A DNA stretch of 48,045 nucleotides from positions 263,255 to 311,299 of the forward strand of contig NZ_LACC01000022.1 in assembly GCF_000967965.1 (NCBI RefSeq). Reading direction: 5' to 3'. Positions 1 through 7,927 of the stretch are shown here, piece after piece. The notes under the pieces were generated by a model. That model searched no databases and was not told where the DNA came from. It was given only the letters and a program-made list of their open reading frames with translations. Made by a program: the position numbers and the translations under genes. This DNA comes from Pseudomonas fluorescens. Lineage in GTDB: Bacteria > Pseudomonadota > Gammaproteobacteria > Pseudomonadales > Pseudomonadaceae. The number at the start of each line of letters is the position of its first letter. Within the stretch, counting starts at the first letter, position 1.

Positions 1-27
1 ATCAAACGTCAACAGACCCTCGGCAGC

Positions 28-201
28 TCATAGCGTCAGGTAACTGATAAGTCGGCTCAACAGGCCCAGACCAATGGTCACTGCCAATACCAGTACAAGG
101 AGCATCCACGGCCGGAAAGGCTTGCGCTCGACTTGGTGCTGGGACAACTGCAGGTACTCTTCGACATGCTTTTGGTCGTCGGGGTTCAGGCGGCTGGTCA
201 T
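28..201 (-). CDS. Small membrane protein, DUF3094 family (57 aa)
   Basis: A 57-residue ORF on the minus strand with a GAGG-type ribosome binding site about 10 nt before its ATG. It begins MTSRLNPDDQ, has a polar N-terminal half (about residues 1-30) and one hydrophobic segment (about 32-53, PWMLLVLVLAVTIGLGLL), so it should be a single-pass inner-membrane protein with a short C-terminal end. The sequence fits the Pseudomonas DUF3094 family as I recall it; no function is known. It lies 104 bp downstream of the DUF1780 gene on the same strand, as in other pseudomonads near yacG/coaE/pilD. It is easily missed because it is short. Confidence 0.8.
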   Translation of the reverse strand: MTSRLNPDDQKHVEEYLQLSQHQVERKPFRPWMLLVLVLAVTIGLGLLSRLISYLTL

Positions 202-305
202 ATCGGGCCTCGTCAGGAGTAGACGTTGCTGAATGTGTAGAAGCTACAGGGAAATTATTCAGCTGTGAACGAAGCTTAGCTGCTGACCGGGGAAAGGCTC
301 GAGGC

Positions 306-932
306 TCACAGGCTGATCCCGACGTCGAACACAATGCTGCGCCCCAGGTTGCTGCGCAAGAAGTCCGGCGCATCCGGGTGAGCGAACAGCACGCGGGCGA
401 ATGTCGGCCCAACCAATGACAGCGAACGCCAGCCCTGGCGCAGGTATTCGGTCGGCGGCGGGAAATGGCTGTTGAGGTCCAGCACTTCGCGTTTGAGGCT
501 GGCGAAGGCAATGATGTCCAGCTCACCCAGATCCATGCCGCGTTCTTTATAGTTGTGTGCTTTTTTGCGCAAGGTCGGCGCCAATCGCAGCAAGAACTCG
601 TTGGCGGGGATGCGTCGTGGCTTGGCCTCGCGGCGCACCAGTTGGCTCAGGGAAAACGCACTGCGTCGGCGTTTCAGTTCGTCGCGCCATTCATCGTTGA
701 GGCGCCGCCCCTCGTCGAGCACGAAGAACACCTCGAAACTGGCATCGCGAAACAACACATCCGGCGGCTCCCCGGCGGGGGCGAACTCATCGGCGCGATA
801 GGGAATGTTCAAGCCTTGCAGCAGGCGCTGGCAAACCCAACGCTCACGCTCCCATTTGCGGGCATTGGACAGGAACGCGTTGGCTTGCTCGGCCGCGATG
901 GTCAGCAGGCGTAAATAATCTGAGTCATCCAT
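306..932 (-). CDS. Conserved hypothetical protein, DUF1780 family
   Basis: A 208-residue soluble protein starting MDDSDYLRLLTIAAEQ. The frame is open for 45 more codons upstream, but that part does not look like coding sequence and I recall family members starting at MDDSDY. The protein is rich in Arg/Glu pairs (for example WERERWVCQRLL and RRLNDEWRDELKRRRSAFSLSQLVRRE) and has no signal peptide or membrane segment. The basic, charged middle could bind nucleic acid, but that is only a guess. DUF1780 is found mainly in Pseudomonas. No strong Shine-Dalgarno is seen before the chosen ATG, so the start is less certain than the frame. Confidence 0.75.
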   Translation of the reverse strand: MDDSDYLRLLTIAAEQANAFLSNARKWERERWVCQRLLQGLNIPYRADEFAPAGEPPDVLFRDASFEVFFVLDEGRRLNDEWRDELKRRRSAFSLSQLVRREAKPRRIPANEFLLRLAPTLRKKAHNYKERGMDLGELDIIAFASLKREVLDLNSHFPPPTEYLRQGWRSLSLVGPTFARVLFAHPDAPDFLRSNLGRSIVFDVGISL

Positions 933-1128
933 AGGCCCAAGCTTAGCGTTCAAATGTGATCGCAAAGAAGACAATTTGTCGGAGAGGCTCAATGCCTTCC
1001 GTTCCCATGCCCGTTCCAGGGCCCTGCACAAAACGGATAGTGATCTGCGCTCATTGGCTATTGCCACGTATCGGGCGGCTCTACCCTCGGCTGTACGGAC
1101 GTAAGCCGTGTTACCGCCGCTCTAAAAA

Positions 1129-1142
1129 AACAACAACAAGAG
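1129..1142 (+). promoter_or_regulatory. Putative Hfq/Crc (CA-motif) site at the benK ribosome binding site
   Basis: The run AACAACAACAAGAG sits 9 nt before the benK ATG and includes the only visible ribosome binding sequence (AAGAG). Repeats of the form AAnAAnAA next to start codons are the known Hfq/Crc target in Pseudomonas, where binding blocks translation when preferred carbon sources are present. The match is read directly from the sequence; repression of benK is inferred. Confidence 0.6.
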
Positions 1143-1151
1143 ATATATGCC

Positions 1152-2495
1152 ATGCGCAAGATCGACGTACATGAGGTTATCGACAACGCTCGCTTCAACC
1201 GCTTTCACTGGATGGTGCTGTTCTGGTGTGCCCTGATCATCATCTTCGACGGTTACGATCTGGTGATCTACGGCGTGGTCCTGCCGATGCTGATGAAAGA
1301 GTGGGGGCTCAGTCCTCTGCAAGCCGGTGCCCTGGGCAGCTATGCACTGTTCGGCATGATGTTCGGCGCGCTGTTCTTCGGACCGCTGTCAGACAGGATC
1401 GGCCGCAAGAAAGCCATCACGATCTGCGTGATGCTCTTCAGTGGTTTCACCGTGCTCAATGGTTTCGCCCGAAACCCCACCGAGTTTGGCCTTTGTCGCT
1501 TCATTGCCGGGCTCGGCATTGGCGGCGTGATGCCTAACGTCGTGGCGCTGATGAACGAGTACGCGCCGAAAAAAATCCGCAGCACGCTGGTCGCGATCAT
1601 GTTCAGCGGTTACTCGGTGGGCGGCATGCTGTCCGCCGGCCTGGGCATTGTGCTGATCCCGAGTTTCGGCTGGCAGTCGGTGTTTTACGTGGCGATCCTG
1701 CCGTTGCTGTTGTTGCCGCTGATCATGTATTTCCTGCCCGAATCGGTGGGCTTCATGTTGCGTCAGGGGCGTAATGAAGAGGCGCGCAACATTCTTCAGT
1801 GCATCGATCCGGCCTACGTCGCGCAAACCACTGATCAATTGCACATGGCCGAAGTGAAAGGCACCGGCACACCAGTGTTGCAGTTGTTCCGTGAAGGCCG
1901 TGCGCTGCGCACGCTGATGCTCTGGCTGGCGTTTTTCTGCTGCCTGTTGATGGTGTACGCGCTGAGTTCCTGGCTGCCGAAACTGATGGCCAACGCCGGT
2001 TACAGCTTGGGTTCGAGCCTGTCGTTCCTGCTGGTGTTGAACTTCGGGGCGATCTTCGGCGCGGTCGGTGGTGGGGTGCTGGGCGACAAACTCAATCTGC
2101 CGAGAGTGCTGGCGGTGTTTTTCGCCATGGCGGCGGTGTCGATAACCCTGTTGGGCTTCAACAGCCCGATGCCGGTGTTGTACCTGCTGATCGCCATTGC
2201 GGGTGCCACCACCATTGGCTCGCAGATTCTCTTGTACGCCTGCGCCGCGCAGTTTTATTCCATGACGATTCGCTCTACCGGTCTGGGCTGGGCGTCGGGC
2301 ATTGGGCGCAACGGGGCCATCGTCGGTCCGCTGCTGGGTGGTGCCTTGCTCGGGATCAGCTTGCCCCTGCAACTGAACTTCATGGCGTTTGCCTTGCCCG
2401 GTGCGGTGGCGGCCCTGGCCATGACCGTGTTCGCCATCAGCAGCCGACGCAGCGCTGCTGGCGTCAACCCTGCGTTGTCAGCGACCGGTGCCTGA
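1152..2495 (+). CDS. benK: MFS aromatic acid transporter, BenK-like
   Basis: A 447-residue major facilitator protein of the aromatic acid:H+ symporter type, with about 12 membrane segments. The first helix holds FDGYDLVIYG, the DGYD motif typical of BenK/PcaK. The loop between helices 2 and 3 carries GPLSDRIGRKKA, the MFS signature. Best prediction: benzoate uptake across the inner membrane. The next gene starts 3 nt after the stop, followed by an OprD-type porin gene, so all three likely form one uptake operon. The start at 1152 follows an AAGAG at 9 nt. The substrate is inferred from family and neighbours; a related aromatic acid is possible. Confidence 0.8.
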   Translation: MRKIDVHEVIDNARFNRFHWMVLFWCALIIIFDGYDLVIYGVVLPMLMKEWGLSPLQAGALGSYALFGMMFGALFFGPLSDRIGRKKAITICVMLFSGFTVLNGFARNPTEFGLCRFIAGLGIGGVMPNVVALMNEYAPKKIRSTLVAIMFSGYSVGGMLSAGLGIVLIPSFGWQSVFYVAILPLLLLPLIMYFLPESVGFMLRQGRNEEARNILQCIDPAYVAQTTDQLHMAEVKGTGTPVLQLFREGRALRTLMLWLAFFCCLLMVYALSSWLPKLMANAGYSLGSSLSFLLVLNFGAIFGAVGGGVLGDKLNLPRVLAVFFAMAAVSITLLGFNSPMPVLYLLIAIAGATTIGSQILLYACAAQFYSMTIRSTGLGWASGIGRNGAIVGPLLGGALLGISLPLQLNFMAFALPGAVAALAMTVFAISSRRSAAGVNPALSATGA

Positions 2496-2498
2496 ATC

Positions 2499-3719
2499 AT
2501 GAAAGCGTTTTTCCAGGACTTCTCGTTGTCAGCCGCCGTGGCTGGATTCGTTGCCACGGTGATTTCCTACGCCGGCCCGTTGGTGATCATCTTTCAGGCG
2601 GCAGAAGCGGCACATCTTTCGCGGGAAGTGTTGTCGTCCTGGATCTGGGCGATCTCCATTGGCAGCGCCGTGCTCGGTATCGGTCTGAGCCTGCGCTATC
2701 GCGTTCCGGTGATCATCGCCTGGTCGGCGCCGGGCTCGGCGTTGCTGGTGACGCTGTTGCCGGACATCTCCATGGCAGAGGCGGTGGGGGCTTATCTGGT
2801 CAGCAGCCTGATCATTTTCGTGGTTGGCATCTCGGGGGCTTTCGACCGGATCATCAGCAAGCTGCCTGCAGCCATCGCGGCGGCGATGCTGGCGGGGATC
2901 CTGTTCAGTTTCGGCACCGGGTTGTTCGTGTCGATGCAGCGCAAGCCGTTGCTGGTCCTGGCGATGTTTGCCTGCTACCTGATCTGCAAGCGTGTGATGC
3001 CGCGTTATGCAGTGATGATGGTGCTGCTGGTGGGCTGTTCGATTGCCGCGTTCACCGGTGATTTGCATCGTGAAGCGCTGGTGATCGGCCTGGCCGCGCC
3101 GGTGTGGATCACGCCCGAGTTCAGCTTGGGCGCGATCCTGAACATCGCCTTGCCGCTGGTGATGGTGGCGTTGACCGGTCAGTTCGTGCCCGGCATGGCG
3201 GTGCTGCGGGCCAGCGGATATCCAACGCCGGCGAGCCCGATCATCGCCAGTAGCGCGCTGGGCACGGCATTGCTGGCGCCGTTTGGTTGCCATGGACTGA
3301 ATCTGGCGGCGATCACAGCGGCGATCTGCACCGGTCGCGAATCCCACGAAAATCCTCGCAAACGCTATGTGGCCGGGGTCGTCGGCGGCCTGTGTTACCT
3401 GCTGTTGGGGATCTTCGGCGCCACGCTGGTCTCGCTGTTTTCAGCATTCCCCAAAGAGTTGATCGCGGCGCTGGCCGGGCTGGCCTTGTTCGCCGCCATT
3501 GCCGGCGCGTTGACGGGCGCGATGGCGGTGCCGAGCGATCGTGAAGCCGCGCTGGTGACCTTTCTGGTCACGGCTTCGGGCATGTCGCTGTTCGGTTTGT
3601 CCGCGGCGTTCTGGGGGCTGATTTTCGGCATGGTCACCCATGTGCTGTTGAGCGCCCGTCGTTCCGTCCCCCGTCGCAAATCCACTGCAACTGAAGTCCT
3701 TCAACCAGTCGATCAATAA
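2499..3719 (+). CDS. benE: Benzoate/H+ symporter family protein BenE
   Basis: A 406-residue polytopic membrane protein beginning MKAFFQDFSLSAAVAGFVATVISYAG. It contains the family's IAWSAPGSALL and PFGCHGLNLAAITAAICTG motifs in membrane-embedded stretches, which resemble those of the nucleobase/ascorbate transporter fold. BenE proteins are known or predicted to import benzoate with protons. The gene is separated from benK by only 3 nt and is followed 16 nt later by a porin gene, so the three should be co-transcribed. Two inner-membrane carriers for the same substrate side by side are typical of Pseudomonas ben regions. Here, however, no benABCD or cat genes are nearby. Confidence 0.85.
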   Translation: MKAFFQDFSLSAAVAGFVATVISYAGPLVIIFQAAEAAHLSREVLSSWIWAISIGSAVLGIGLSLRYRVPVIIAWSAPGSALLVTLLPDISMAEAVGAYLVSSLIIFVVGISGAFDRIISKLPAAIAAAMLAGILFSFGTGLFVSMQRKPLLVLAMFACYLICKRVMPRYAVMMVLLVGCSIAAFTGDLHREALVIGLAAPVWITPEFSLGAILNIALPLVMVALTGQFVPGMAVLRASGYPTPASPIIASSALGTALLAPFGCHGLNLAAITAAICTGRESHENPRKRYVAGVVGGLCYLLLGIFGATLVSLFSAFPKELIAALAGLALFAAIAGALTGAMAVPSDREAALVTFLVTASGMSLFGLSAAFWGLIFGMVTHVLLSARRSVPRRKSTATEVLQPVDQ

Positions 3720-3728
3720 CAATAAGAG
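3715..3728 (+). promoter_or_regulatory. Putative Hfq/Crc (CA-motif) site at the porin gene start
   Basis: AATAACAATAAGAG overlaps the benE stop codon and supplies the AAGAG ribosome binding sequence of the porin gene (ATG at 3736). It fits the AAnAAnAAnAA pattern bound by Hfq/Crc and parallels the site in front of benK, which suggests catabolite repression acting on two points of the same operon. The function is inferred from the motif. Confidence 0.55.
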
Positions 3729-3735
3729 AAAAACG

Positions 3736-5004
3736 ATGAAACAGATTTTCCCAACAACCGGTTCTGCGTTGTCCCTGGCTGTCGTCTCGAGTTTCTCCAC
3801 AGGCGCGATGGCCGCTGAAAAAGGTTTTATCGAAGACACCACCGCGACGTTGCAGGCGCGCAATTACTACTTCAGCCGCGACTATTCCGACATCGTCGGC
3901 GCCAACCAGCAATCGAAGGCTGAAGAGTGGGCCCAGGGTTTCATCCTCAACGTGAAGTCCGGATACACCCCGGGCACCGTCGGGTTTGGGGTGGACGTCA
4001 TCGGCTTGCTCGGCCTCAAGCTCGACAGCGCCCCGGACCGGACCAATACCGGTTTGCTACCGGTGCAGAGCGACGGCCACGCGGCGGATAACTACAGCCG
4101 TCTGGAAGGCGCGTTGAAGATGCGTTACTCCAAAACCGAGCTGAAAGTCGGTGAGTTGCAACCCAATCTGCCGGTGTTGGCATTCAGCGATATTCGCCTG
4201 CTGCCACCGAGTTATCAGGGCGCAAGCATCACTTCCAACGAGATCAATGGCCTGACGCTGCAGGGGGGGCACTTGAGTTCAACCAGCCTGCGCAACGAAG
4301 CTGGCGACGAAAAGATGCAAGCGATGCTGGGGCACGTACCGCAGCGTCAGGTCAGCAGCGACGGTTTCAATTTTGCCGGCGCTGATTATGCCTTCAATGA
4401 CAAGCGCAGCTCGGTCAGCGCCTGGTACGGGCAACTGGAAGATATCTACAACCAGCGTTTTCTGGGTTTAAAGCACAGTGAGCCGGTGGGCGACTGGATC
4501 CTCGGCGCCAATCTCGGTTACTACGATTCGCGCGAGGACGGCAAGAAACTGCTGGGCAACATCGACAACCAGGCGTTCTTCTCGTTGCTGTCCGCCAAGC
4601 GTGGCGGCCATACGTTTTACGTCGGCTATCAAGGCATGTTCGGCGACAGTGCGTTCCCACGGGTGTTTGCCAACATCTCACCACTGGGCAACGAAGTGCC
4701 GACCTACGAGTTCGCCTTCACCGATGAACGTTCCTGGCAGGCGCGCTACGACTACGACTTCGCGGCGCTCGGCGTACCGGGGCTGACCAGTACCGTGCGC
4801 TACATCAGCGGCAACAATGTCGATACCGGCAAGGGCTTTGAAGGCAAGGACCGCGAACGTGACCTGGACATCGGCTATGTGCTGCAGAGCGGCAGCCTCA
4901 AAGGTTTGGGCATTCGCGTGCGCAACGCGATGGCGCGTTCAAACTACCGCAGTGATATCGACGAGAACCGCTTGATCCTCAGCTACACGTGGACCTTGCT
5001 GTGA
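3736..5004 (+). CDS. benF: OprD-family outer-membrane porin, BenF-like
   Basis: A 422-residue protein with an N-terminal signal peptide (cleavage expected after GAMAA, about residue 27) and the mostly beta-strand, glycine/aromatic-rich sequence of an OprD porin. It includes the early ATLQARNYYFSRDY strand region and a C-terminal strand LILSYTWTLL. OprD-family channels let specific small carboxylates through the outer membrane. Its position directly behind benK and benE points to benzoate or a similar aromatic acid, as for BenF. It converges on the DUF2790 gene with only 9 nt between the stops. The family call is firm; the symbol rests on context. Confidence 0.8.
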   Translation: MKQIFPTTGSALSLAVVSSFSTGAMAAEKGFIEDTTATLQARNYYFSRDYSDIVGANQQSKAEEWAQGFILNVKSGYTPGTVGFGVDVIGLLGLKLDSAPDRTNTGLLPVQSDGHAADNYSRLEGALKMRYSKTELKVGELQPNLPVLAFSDIRLLPPSYQGASITSNEINGLTLQGGHLSSTSLRNEAGDEKMQAMLGHVPQRQVSSDGFNFAGADYAFNDKRSSVSAWYGQLEDIYNQRFLGLKHSEPVGDWILGANLGYYDSREDGKKLLGNIDNQAFFSLLSAKRGGHTFYVGYQGMFGDSAFPRVFANISPLGNEVPTYEFAFTDERSWQARYDYDFAALGVPGLTSTVRYISGNNVDTGKGFEGKDRERDLDIGYVLQSGSLKGLGIRVRNAMARSNYRSDIDENRLILSYTWTLL

Positions 5005-5013
5005 GCCCTTTGA

Positions 5014-5256
5014 TCACAGGTTGCTGGTGCAATCACCCATGACGTTGTACGTCACGCGGTGGGTCTGGCCCTGATGATCGACATACTCCATGGTCGCCGG
5101 TACAACCCCGCACGCTGTCGCCGTGTCGGACACAGAAACCACCTTGGCGATGTCCAGTGGCTGCGCCGGGTTGTACAGGACCGCGAGGGGGTCGTTGTCG
5201 GCGGCCATGGCCGAGGTGGCGATGACGGTCAGCAACAGGCTGATCAACGTTTTCAT
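5014..5256 (-). CDS. Small periplasmic protein, DUF2790 family
   Basis: An 80-residue protein with a clear signal peptide (MKTLISLLLTVIATSAMA, cut before ADND), leaving a mature chain of about 62 residues. It has two cysteines (ATACGVV and GDCTSNL) that could form a disulfide. The pattern of a short exported protein containing V-PATM-Y-D--G and a C-terminal GDC fits the DUF2790 family, present in many copies in Pseudomonas genomes and without known function. It is transcribed away from the LysR gene at 5378, with 121 bp between the starts, so LysR might influence it; that is only positional inference. Confidence 0.75.
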   Translation of the reverse strand: MKTLISLLLTVIATSAMAADNDPLAVLYNPAQPLDIAKVVSVSDTATACGVVPATMEYVDHQGQTHRVTYNVMGDCTSNL

Positions 5257-5377
5257 GTTGGCGTGCTCCGTGTCGGTTTCGATGTCTGAATTTTAGTCTT
5301 TGCCACCCACGGATAAAGGGGCGAACGGCGGATGCAGCCTTACATGAAACGTAACAATCACCGCTCGAAGGAGGCTT

Positions 5378-6310
5378 ATGGATGTGCTTAACAACTTGCG
5401 CGTGTTCATCCGCGTGGTGGACTGCGCCAGTTTCACCGGGGCTGCCGATGCGCTGGATCTGTCGACCGCGCAGGTATCCCGATTGGTGGCGGATCTGGAG
5501 GAGCATGTTCAGGCGCGTCTGCTGCAACGCACCACGCGGCGCTTGAGCCTGACCGACGCCGGCGAGCGCTTGCTGCTGCGCAGCCGGCAAATCGTCGATG
5601 CCATGGATGAGGCGACGGCCGAGGCCCGTGGCGCTCATATCAATCCGGCCGGACGCCTGCGGGTGCACAGCATGAACGGCCTGGGTGTGCTGCTCACGCC
5701 GTTGATCGCCCGCTACAGCGAGCTTTATCCCGATGTGGTGTTCGAACTGACCTTGTCGCAGCGCAATCCCGATCCGCTGGAGGAGGGGCACGATGTGGTG
5801 ATTTCGATCGCTCCCGAACTGGCCGATTCGCAAATGGTTGCGCAGGCCATCGGGCAGATCTACAGCGTGCCCTGTGCTTCCCCGGCTTACTTGCAACGCC
5901 GGGGTGTGCCGCAGCAGCCGCTGGCGCTGAGCGATCATCAATGCCTGCGCATGCTCGACCCGTTGTACAGCGATCAATGGCTGTTCCAGGACGCGCACGG
6001 CGAGCATGCCGTCAGCCCGGCCAAGACCTTTCAGTGCAATGTTGCCGAGTCGATGGTCAAGGCTTCGGAAGCGGGCATGGGCATCAGCCTGCTGCCGTTC
6101 TACACCGCGACGCGACCCTTGAACGACGGTACTTTGCTGCGCGTGTTACCTGCATGGCGCCTGCGCGAACGCAATGTGTATGCGCTGTATCCTTCGCGAC
6201 GCTTTCTCGATGCCAAGGTCCGCACCTGGGTGGACTTTCTCAAGTCAGAGCTACCGAAACTGTTCGCCGAACATGACGCGGTGATGAACGATCCGAGGCA
6301 TTGGGCCTGA
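5378..6310 (+). CDS. LysR-family transcriptional regulator (CrgA/AaeR-like group)
   Basis: A 310-residue LysR protein. The N-terminal winged helix-turn-helix spans about residues 1-60 (LRVFIRVVDCASFTGAADALDLSTAQVSRLV), and the C-terminal two-lobe effector-binding domain starts near residue 90. A strong AAGGAGG precedes the ATG. The DNA-binding helix and the phrase LLQRTTRRLSLTDAGE are typical of the large CrgA-like group. It could regulate the DUF2790 gene it faces or the benzoate-uptake genes beyond, but no effector can be assigned. Unlike the AraC-type BenR usual at ben loci, this is LysR-type. Confidence 0.85.
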   Translation: MDVLNNLRVFIRVVDCASFTGAADALDLSTAQVSRLVADLEEHVQARLLQRTTRRLSLTDAGERLLLRSRQIVDAMDEATAEARGAHINPAGRLRVHSMNGLGVLLTPLIARYSELYPDVVFELTLSQRNPDPLEEGHDVVISIAPELADSQMVAQAIGQIYSVPCASPAYLQRRGVPQQPLALSDHQCLRMLDPLYSDQWLFQDAHGEHAVSPAKTFQCNVAESMVKASEAGMGISLLPFYTATRPLNDGTLLRVLPAWRLRERNVYALYPSRRFLDAKVRTWVDFLKSELPKLFAEHDAVMNDPRHWA

Positions 6311-6381
6311 AGTCGAAGGGCAGACGAGCGGCGGTGTAGACTGAGTGTCTGTTGTTCTTCGCCTGGGAGGCGCGCGTAGCC

Positions 6382-7071
6382 ATGATCGGTGCAGAGTTGC
6401 TGTCATCGCAAACCCTTGCGGTCGGCTGGCTGATCTATGTGCCGGTGTTGATCTGGGCGATCTGTCGCGCGCCGTGGGTTGAACTGTTCACCGACAGCCG
6501 TCGCCAGCATCTGCTGTTCGGGACGGTGTTTGCGCTGTTTCTGTTGTGGTTGGTGCGGCGCGACTTTGATACCGGCGTGTCTTACCATTTCATCGGCATG
6601 ACAGCGGTGACGCTACTGCTGGACTGGCCGCTGGCGCTGGTCGGCGGGTTGGTTGCGCAAACGGGGCTGGTGCTGCTCGGCCGACAGGACCTGGCGGCGG
6701 TCGGGGTCAATGGCGCGCTGTTGATTGCGCTGCCGGTGCTGGTCACCGAGTGCTGCGCCATTCTGGTGGAGCGTGCGCAGCCGCGGAATCCCTTCGTGTA
6801 TATCTTCGTTTCCGGATTCTTTGCCGCCGCGCTGTCGGCGTTGCTGTGCCTGCTGCTGGCGCTGTGGTTGCTATGGTTCGATGAGCGTTTCGAGATGCCG
6901 TACTGGCTTGAGGATTTTGTCGGTTACCTGTGGCTGATCATTTTTCCCGAAGCGTTTATCAACGGCATGATCGTCAGTGCGCTGGTGGTGTTCTGCCCGG
7001 AATGGCTGGAGACGTTCAACCGCACCCGCTACCTCTCGGCCCCCTGGAAAGACGACGATCCCAAGTCCTGA
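6382..7071 (+). CDS. Putative energy-coupling-factor permease (CbiM-like) membrane protein
   Basis: A very hydrophobic protein of 229 residues with about six to seven membrane helices. I place the start at the ATG of MIGAELLSSQTL because GGGAGG lies 11 nt upstream; the frame is also open from a TTG at 6352. The helix pattern and the MIGAELL start fit the protein annotated as an energy-coupling-factor permease next to yacG in other Pseudomonas. No EcfA ATPase, EcfT or cobalamin/nickel genes are beside it, so the transported substrate is unknown and the transporter role is uncertain. It converges on yacG. Confidence 0.6.
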   Translation: MIGAELLSSQTLAVGWLIYVPVLIWAICRAPWVELFTDSRRQHLLFGTVFALFLLWLVRRDFDTGVSYHFIGMTAVTLLLDWPLALVGGLVAQTGLVLLGRQDLAAVGVNGALLIALPVLVTECCAILVERAQPRNPFVYIFVSGFFAAALSALLCLLLALWLLWFDERFEMPYWLEDFVGYLWLIIFPEAFINGMIVSALVVFCPEWLETFNRTRYLSAPWKDDDPKS

Positions 7072-7106
7072 TCCACATCAAAACCTGGAATCGCCTTCTC
7101 GATGGA

Positions 7107-7307
7107 TCAGTGGCGCGGGTCGAAGTCACCGCTGAACATCTCGTCCTCGGCATCGGGAGCCACTGGAATCTTGTGCTCTTCGGACGCCCAGGCACCCAGG
7201 TCGATCAGTTTGCAGCGGTCGGAGCAGAATGGCCGGAATTTGCTCTCGGCGGTCCATTCCACGGGGGCGCCACAGGTTGGGCATTCGACAGTTGTTGGTT
7301 GGCTCAT
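7107..7307 (-). CDS. yacG: DNA gyrase inhibitor / zinc-binding protein YacG
   Basis: A 66-residue protein with a four-cysteine zinc site, C9-x2-C12-x15-C28-x3-C32 (ECPTCG then FCSDRCK), and an acidic C-terminal tail (DAEDEMFSGDFD). In E. coli YacG binds GyrB and inhibits gyrase. The length and all four ligands match the family. Its ATG overlaps the coaE stop (ATGA at 7304-7307), so it is translationally coupled as the last gene of pilC-pilD-coaE-yacG. Confidence 0.93.
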   Translation of the reverse strand: MSQPTTVECPTCGAPVEWTAESKFRPFCSDRCKLIDLGAWASEEHKIPVAPDAEDEMFSGDFDPRH

Positions 7308-7927
7308 GACTGGCCTCCACGCAAAGAAAGATAAAAGTGATGCAGGCGTTCAACCTCGCTGTGCAGCCAGGCAAGGTCGCGGTCATTGACCACGACGTCG
7401 TCGGCATGGCTCACGCGATCCTGGCGGCTGGACTGGGCCTTGAGGATCGCCTGGACTTGCTGTTCGCTGGTCTGGTCACGTTGCAGGGTACGTTCGATCT
7501 GCAATTGTTCGGGGGCATCGATCACCAGCACCCGTTGGGTCATGGCGTATTGCCCGGACTCGATCAGCAGCGGCGAAACCAGAATCGCATAAGGCGATTT
7601 TGCCAGCGCCAGGTGGTGAGCGATCTCCTCACCGATCAGCGGATGCAGGAGGGCCTCGAGCCAGCGGCGTTCTTCAGGCACCTCGAAGATCAATTTGCGT
7701 AGCGCGGCGCGGTCCAGTTGCCCGTCGGCCTGCAACACGCCGGGGCCGAAGTGCTCGGCGATTTGCGCCAGTGCCGGGCGGCCGGGTTCCACTACCCAGC
7801 GAGCGGCATGATCGGCGTCGACCACATGCACGCCCAGATCGATGAAGTGTTGGGCGGCCGCACTTTTGCCGCTACCGATGCCGCCGGTCAGGCCGAGAAT
7901 CCAGGGTTTTTCCACAGGGCTATTCAT
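7304..7927 (-). CDS. coaE: Dephospho-CoA kinase
   Basis: A 207-residue P-loop kinase catalysing the last step of coenzyme A synthesis, ATP-dependent phosphorylation of the ribose 3'-OH of dephospho-CoA. The N-terminus MNSPVEKPWILGLTGGIGSGKS contains the Walker A loop, followed by the family's DADHAARWVVEPGRPAL segment. I chose the ATG at 7927 because it overlaps the pilD stop as ATGA; a TTG seven codons upstream is also open but would lie inside pilD. The 3' end overlaps yacG. Coupling of coaE to pilD is usual in Pseudomonas. Confidence 0.95.
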   Translation of the reverse strand: MNSPVEKPWILGLTGGIGSGKSAAAQHFIDLGVHVVDADHAARWVVEPGRPALAQIAEHFGPGVLQADGQLDRAALRKLIFEVPEERRWLEALLHPLIGEEIAHHLALAKSPYAILVSPLLIESGQYAMTQRVLVIDAPEQLQIERTLQRDQTSEQQVQAILKAQSSRQDRVSHADDVVVNDRDLAWLHSEVERLHHFYLSLRGGQS

